Positions 60,971 through 64,000 of a stretch of DNA of 64,000 nucleotides are shown here, in pieces; the first letter of the stretch is position 1, and each line of letters begins with the position of its first letter. A program made the translations under genes and the position numbers. The stretch covers positions 1-64,000 of the forward strand of contig NZ_JABWTK010000007.1 in the NCBI RefSeq assembly GCF_020071995.1, given 5' to 3'. The notes beneath the pieces are model-generated. The model was given only the letters and a program-made list of their open reading frames with translations, did not search any database and was not told where the DNA came from. This stretch comes from Planococcus chinensis (GTDB lineage Bacteria > Bacillota > Bacilli > Bacillales_A > Planococcaceae).

Positions 60971-61852
60971 GTGAAAAAGTATTGGAAACAAATAACACTC
61001 GGCTTGACTGTTGTATTGTTGGCGGTCGCAGGTTACCTGGTTTACGCTTTTGAATTCAAGGAATACGAAACAGCGGATAAAGAAGTGGATAAAGTGACGG
61101 AAGAGAAAATCGAAGTCGACTTGCCGGACGATTCGAAGATTGTTGTCGATGAAGAAGGCAATGTGACAGAAGAGAAAGACGAAGACAAGGAAGAAGATAA
61201 AGAAGCGGATACGACTGAAGATGCAACTGCTTCGACGAATGCTTCCACAACAGCTTCCAACAGCACTAGCGGAACAGTTCAAACTGCTGCCGCTTCTACA
61301 AACAGCCAGACTGCAGGCGCTTCTACTGAAGGGAAATCTTCCAACGGAAACAGCGATTTGAATAATGGCAATGCTTCAAATGGCAACAAAGGTACTAACA
61401 ACGGAAACAACGGCAATAACGGTTCGAACAATGGCAACGGTGGTTCAAACAATGGAAACAACAATGGTGGAAACAACGGCAATAATGGATCTAACAATGG
61501 TAAGGAACGTGTAACCGTTACTCAGATCAAAGCTCGTTATGAAACTTCGTTAACTCGTCTTGAAGATACTGCGAATGACAGAATCGATGGATTGGTCAAT
61601 GTGGCGAAGAAAGAATACTTGGCAGATTCTTCACCAAACTACGCTTACTACTACAATAAATATACTGGTGCTGCTTCGAAGCTTGAAAGCCAAATGGATG
61701 CTGCTTTCTACGGCGTGATTGGCGTGATGAAGAGAGACTTGAAAGCCAATGGCCTTGCTGAGTCTCACGTAAAATCCGTGATCAACGAGTATGAAAACAC
61801 GAAAAAACAACGCCGCAACGCGTTGATGAAAAAAGCCGCTGGGCTTAAATAA
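60971..61852 (+). CDS. membrane-anchored Asn/Gly-rich protein of unknown function
   Basis: This 293-residue protein has an N-terminal membrane anchor (about 8-26), an acidic Asp/Glu-rich segment (about 30-85), a Ser/Thr/Ala stretch, a low-complexity Asn/Gly/Ser spacer (about 125-178, repeats such as NNGNNGSNNG) and a C-terminal helical domain (about 180-293, ERVTVTQIKARYETSLTRLE onwards). The start is GTG with AGGAGG upstream. The anchor-spacer layout suggests a protein that reaches through the cell wall. It is divergent from the capsule operon, which may be meaningful. I recognise no family for the C-terminal domain. Confidence 0.78.
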   Translation: MKKYWKQITLGLTVVLLAVAGYLVYAFEFKEYETADKEVDKVTEEKIEVDLPDDSKIVVDEEGNVTEEKDEDKEEDKEADTTEDATASTNASTTASNSTSGTVQTAAASTNSQTAGASTEGKSSNGNSDLNNGNASNGNKGTNNGNNGNNGSNNGNGGSNNGNNNGGNNGNNGSNNGKERVTVTQIKARYETSLTRLEDTANDRIDGLVNVAKKEYLADSSPNYAYYYNKYTGAASKLESQMDAAFYGVIGVMKRDLKANGLAESHVKSVINEYENTKKQRRNALMKKAAGLK

Positions 61853-61862
61853 GAAATATGCA

Positions 61863-61892
61863 AAAGACGCTTCCTTTTGGGAGCGTCTTTTT
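61863..61892. terminator. bidirectional terminator
   Basis: AAGACGCTTCC and GGGAGCGTCTT form the stem, followed by TTTTTTGG on the plus strand; it also lies after the minus-strand protease gene. Confidence 0.85.
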
Positions 61893-61907
61893 TTGGGTTT
61901 ATTTTGA

Positions 61908-62852
61908 TTAGCCGAAGCCGTCGTATGTATCATAGACGTCTTCCACTTCCCTTTCGGTCATTGGTTCCGCTGCCCAGCCGTTTAGCAATTCCATCATCGA
62001 ATACATTGGAATGGAGAAGCCGATGGCATTTCCTTCATTTAAAAGAAGCGCGTTGATGCCGATGACTTTTCCGGAATGGGCGTCAATGAGCGGGCCGCCG
62101 CTTGAGCCCGGAGCAATCTGGGCATCGATCTGGTACATGTCCTTGTACAGGAACTGATGTTCAAAGTCGCGGTCAGTGCCGGTCAAATAGCCAATGGCCG
62201 CAGTGTTTTCCAAGCCGGACGGGCTGCCGAGTGCGATGACTTCTGTTCCGACTTCGGTTGGATTCGTTTCCACTTCAAGCGGTGCGATGCCGGCAAAGGC
62301 ATCAACTTGGATAAGTGCGATGTCGTAAGTTTCCGAGATGCCGATGACTTTGCCGGGTTTCTCGACTCCGTCGGTTGTGCGTACGGAAACTTCAATGGTG
62401 CCGATAATCAGATGGGCGCTCGTCACAACGGTGCCGGTGTCGGTAAATAGGAAGCCGGAACCGTAGGCGGTATCGGTTTTAATCGTGAATACTTTTTGCT
62501 GGGTTTCCTTGATGATGTTAGTTTTGGGTTTGGTGCCGTCTTCGTTTGAAGCTTCGGTGTCTTGTGGCGGTGTGGTGGTTTCTGTGACGGTTTGTTCTAG
62601 TGGCGGATTCGTTTGAGGCTGGGTGGCGACTGCTTTTTCTACCGGTACGTTCGGTTGTTCACTTATAGGCTCTTGGAAAATCCGGGCTGAGCCGAATCCT
62701 GTTCCGAGAAAGAGAATGGCGACGACAAAGAAGTTCAGACGCTGGCGTCTTTTGTGTTTTTTGATCCGGGTGGTTCGATCCAGTGGCTGGCCGCAGTTGA
62801 GGCAGTTTTTGGTCGTTACGCTATTCATGCATCCGCATTTGGAACAGAACAT
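61908..62852 (-). CDS. zinc-ribbon, membrane-anchored trypsin-like protease (HtrA-like)
   Basis: The 314-residue protein starts with a zinc ribbon (Cys3, Cys6, Cys17, Cys20), a basic patch, a membrane helix (about 40-57), a Pro/Thr-rich linker (about 60-112), and a trypsin-2 domain with His147 (TSAHL), Asp177 (YDIAL) and Ser251 (GSSGGP). Unlike DegP/HtrA it has no PDZ domain. The zinc ribbon should be cytoplasmic and the protease outside. GGGGG lies 8 bases before the ATG. It may act in surface protein quality control. The C-terminus is acidic. Confidence 0.88.
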   Translation of the reverse strand: MFCSKCGCMNSVTTKNCLNCGQPLDRTTRIKKHKRRQRLNFFVVAILFLGTGFGSARIFQEPISEQPNVPVEKAVATQPQTNPPLEQTVTETTTPPQDTEASNEDGTKPKTNIIKETQQKVFTIKTDTAYGSGFLFTDTGTVVTSAHLIIGTIEVSVRTTDGVEKPGKVIGISETYDIALIQVDAFAGIAPLEVETNPTEVGTEVIALGSPSGLENTAAIGYLTGTDRDFEHQFLYKDMYQIDAQIAPGSSGGPLIDAHSGKVIGINALLLNEGNAIGFSIPMYSMMELLNGWAAEPMTEREVEDVYDTYDGFG

Positions 62853-63135
62853 AGCGGCTACCCCCTAGTCGGATTTGTTAGTTTTTGTATACCCGAATGT
62901 GTGAAAGCTAGTCTTTTGGGTTTAGGGAATTTTTATAGAGAATGAAATTGGCTTCGCACGGCGAGTCAACTCGGCGGGTTTATATGAAATAAGGGGTTTT
63001 GATGGGCCAGCCGTTCGTACTGCTGGCTTTTTTGCGGATTTTGAAGGATGAATTGAATGAGTTTCTTCTATAATATAGTGGTTTTGGGGGATGTATAGAG
63101 TTGCGACGAATGAGGGGTGAATTACAAGCCATAAG
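62853..63135. other. 283-bp intergenic region with an unassigned plus-strand hairpin
   Basis: GCCAGCC and its near-complement GCTGGC around 63006-63025 form a hairpin followed by TTTTTTG on the plus strand, but no plus-strand gene lies before it within this gap. Otherwise nothing is recognised. Confidence 0.4.
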
Positions 63136-63168
63136 AAAAAGACATCTGCGTATATGCAAATGTCTTTT
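63136..63168 (-). terminator. terminator of the 5'-nucleotidase-like gene
   Basis: AAAAGACAT.TGC pairs with GCA.ATGTCTTTT, with a T-rich tail on the minus strand just after the stop. Confidence 0.82.
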
Positions 63169-63173
63169 TACTC

Positions 63174-64000
63174 TTATTTCAAGTCGATGCCGTATTTGGC
63201 GAATCCGTCTGTGCCGGCACCGATGTAGGTGATGCCGCTGTCAGCCGGAATCAAGTTTTGGGCTGCCGGTGACGATTCGAATGTGGTATTCAAATCGCCC
63301 GTGACCGGAGCGAAATCCCAGTTGCCGTCGGCTGTTGGGTTGATGGTCTTTTCTTCTACCATGTAATCGATGATTGCTTGGCGGTTTTCGTAAGCGAAAT
63401 CAAGCTTTTCTGTTGCGTTGACTACGCCCGGGAACGAGCCGCTTGCGCGGTAGTTGTTTGTAGCGACCAGGAATTCCTGGTTCAAATCGATCGGTGCGCC
63501 GTTGAACGTCAAGTTTTTGATGCGGCTGGCTGAAGCGTCAACCACTTTGCCGTCATTATCGTATTTCGCCGGCTGCGTCACGTCGATTTCGTATTCGACG
63601 CCGTCAATGACGTCAAAGTTATATGTGCGGTACTCAGTATCGATCAACGGCTGTTCGCCGGTTGCGGATGGGCCCACTTGCAGGAACTGCCCTGCAGACA
63701 TTTCGAGCCATTCTTTTACGTCAGCGCCTTTCATTTTCAAGGCGAAGACGGTGTTGTCAAAGACATACAAGTCAGCCACATTTTTGATCGCCACTGTGCC
63801 TTTTTCGATGTTCGTGTAGTAGTTGCTGTCGCCGCGTGTACCTGCTTTAAACGGAGCTGCTGCTGACAGGAGCGGCAGGTCAGCGTTTGCTGTGCCGGCT
63901 ACTTTGTTCTTCACGTACCAGGTTTGTGCGTTGTTGACGATTTGGACAGATGGATCGTCTTTCACAAGCGAGAAGTACGAGTTGATCGGAGCCGTCGTTT
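63174..64000 (-). CDS. 5'-nucleotidase / 2',3'-cyclic-nucleotide phosphodiesterase, C-terminal part (partial)
   Basis: The frame stays open to the right edge (TTAPINSYFSLVKDDPSVQI is the most N-terminal visible part), so only about 275 C-terminal residues are seen. They fit the substrate-binding C-terminal domain of CpdB/YfkN-like nucleotidases (TVAIKNVADLYVFDNTVFAL and FLVATNNYRASGSFPGV), which acts outside the cell to recover phosphate and nucleosides. No LPXTG sorting signal or SLH domain is at the C-terminus. The catalytic metallophosphatase domain is outside the window. Confidence 0.85.
   Translation of the reverse strand, partial: TTAPINSYFSLVKDDPSVQIVNNAQTWYVKNKVAGTANADLPLLSAAAPFKAGTRGDSNYYTNIEKGTVAIKNVADLYVFDNTVFALKMKGADVKEWLEMSAGQFLQVGPSATGEQPLIDTEYRTYNFDVIDGVEYEIDVTQPAKYDNDGKVVDASASRIKNLTFNGAPIDLNQEFLVATNNYRASGSFPGVVNATEKLDFAYENRQAIIDYMVEEKTINPTADGNWDFAPVTGDLNTTFESSPAAQNLIPADSGITYIGAGTDGFAKYGIDLK

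Noticed and set aside
1..64000. CRISPR arrays, rRNA genes or a complete prophage
   Set aside because: No regularly spaced direct repeats, no rRNA-like sequence and no phage structural or integrase genes were seen.

Overview
The window looks like a chromosomal segment of a Gram-positive Bacillota (Bacillales) genome. The signs are strong AGGAGG-type ribosome binding sites, several TTG and GTG starts, hairpin-plus-T terminators, a SigL-type sigma-54 factor, an SLH-anchored subtilase and a Bacillus-like YveK/YwqD/YwqE polysaccharide control trio. Gene content and moderate GC outside the capsule core suggest Planococcaceae (for example Planococcus), but that placement is inference.

Layout. Positions 1-121 hold the tail of an IS3-family element. 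A NeuD-like acyltransferase follows (159-809), then an unusual helicase / PD-(D/E)XK nuclease / LexA-type protease fusion (838-3270) and an AEC transporter. A damaged tRNA-Leu lies directly against a glycosyltransferase-GH16 glucanase pair (4605-6939). From 7533 to 10195 there is a LysR regulator and an amidase with a small AtzG-like partner, followed by an intact tRNA-Leu(CAG). Between 10874 and 18930 lie a membrane protein, galU copy 1, an acyltransferase-3/SGNH protein, two small proteins with an ATP-grasp ligase, and an AGCS amino-acid symporter.

Positions 19534-31586 form a self-contained nitrogen-scavenging module: two NCS1 permeases, a hydantoin-type racemase, an M20 N-carbamoyl-amino-acid or allantoate hydrolase, and HyuB and HyuA. 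A near-consensus sigma-54 promoter precedes hyuA, with three copies of TTGCA-N4-TGCAA behind it, then the enhancer-binding activator and rpoN itself. Hydantoins or ureides would be imported, racemised, opened and decarbamoylated under sigma-54 control.

Positions 31832-36640 carry an MBL-fold hydrolase, a secreted subtilase with three SLH domains and a secreted CE1-type esterase. Positions 36904-38999 carry a translationally coupled pair: a PP2C-like phosphatase and a two-TM membrane protein with a degenerate Nudix-like domain.

Positions 39179-60595 are a Wzx/Wzy capsule or exopolysaccharide locus, all on the minus strand. It starts from an extended -10 promoter near 60640 with Wzz-like, kinase and phosphatase genes, then a PglF-type dehydratase and the initiating sugar transferase. 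A strongly AT-rich variable core follows: hydroxyacid dehydrogenase, HpcH/HpaI aldolase, Asn-synthetase-like protein, glycosyltransferases, Wzy, pyruvyl transferase, Wzx, acyltransferase and two ATP-grasp proteins. It ends at galU copy 2. Divergent from it are an Asn/Gly-rich membrane-anchored protein, a zinc-ribbon HtrA-like protease, and the C-terminus of a 5'-nucleotidase-type enzyme that runs off the right edge.

The best candidates for something new are the helicase-nuclease-LexA fusion, the PP2C/2TM-Nudix pair, the dehydrogenase-aldolase-Asn-synthetase-like trio in the capsule core, and the compact sigma-54 regulon.
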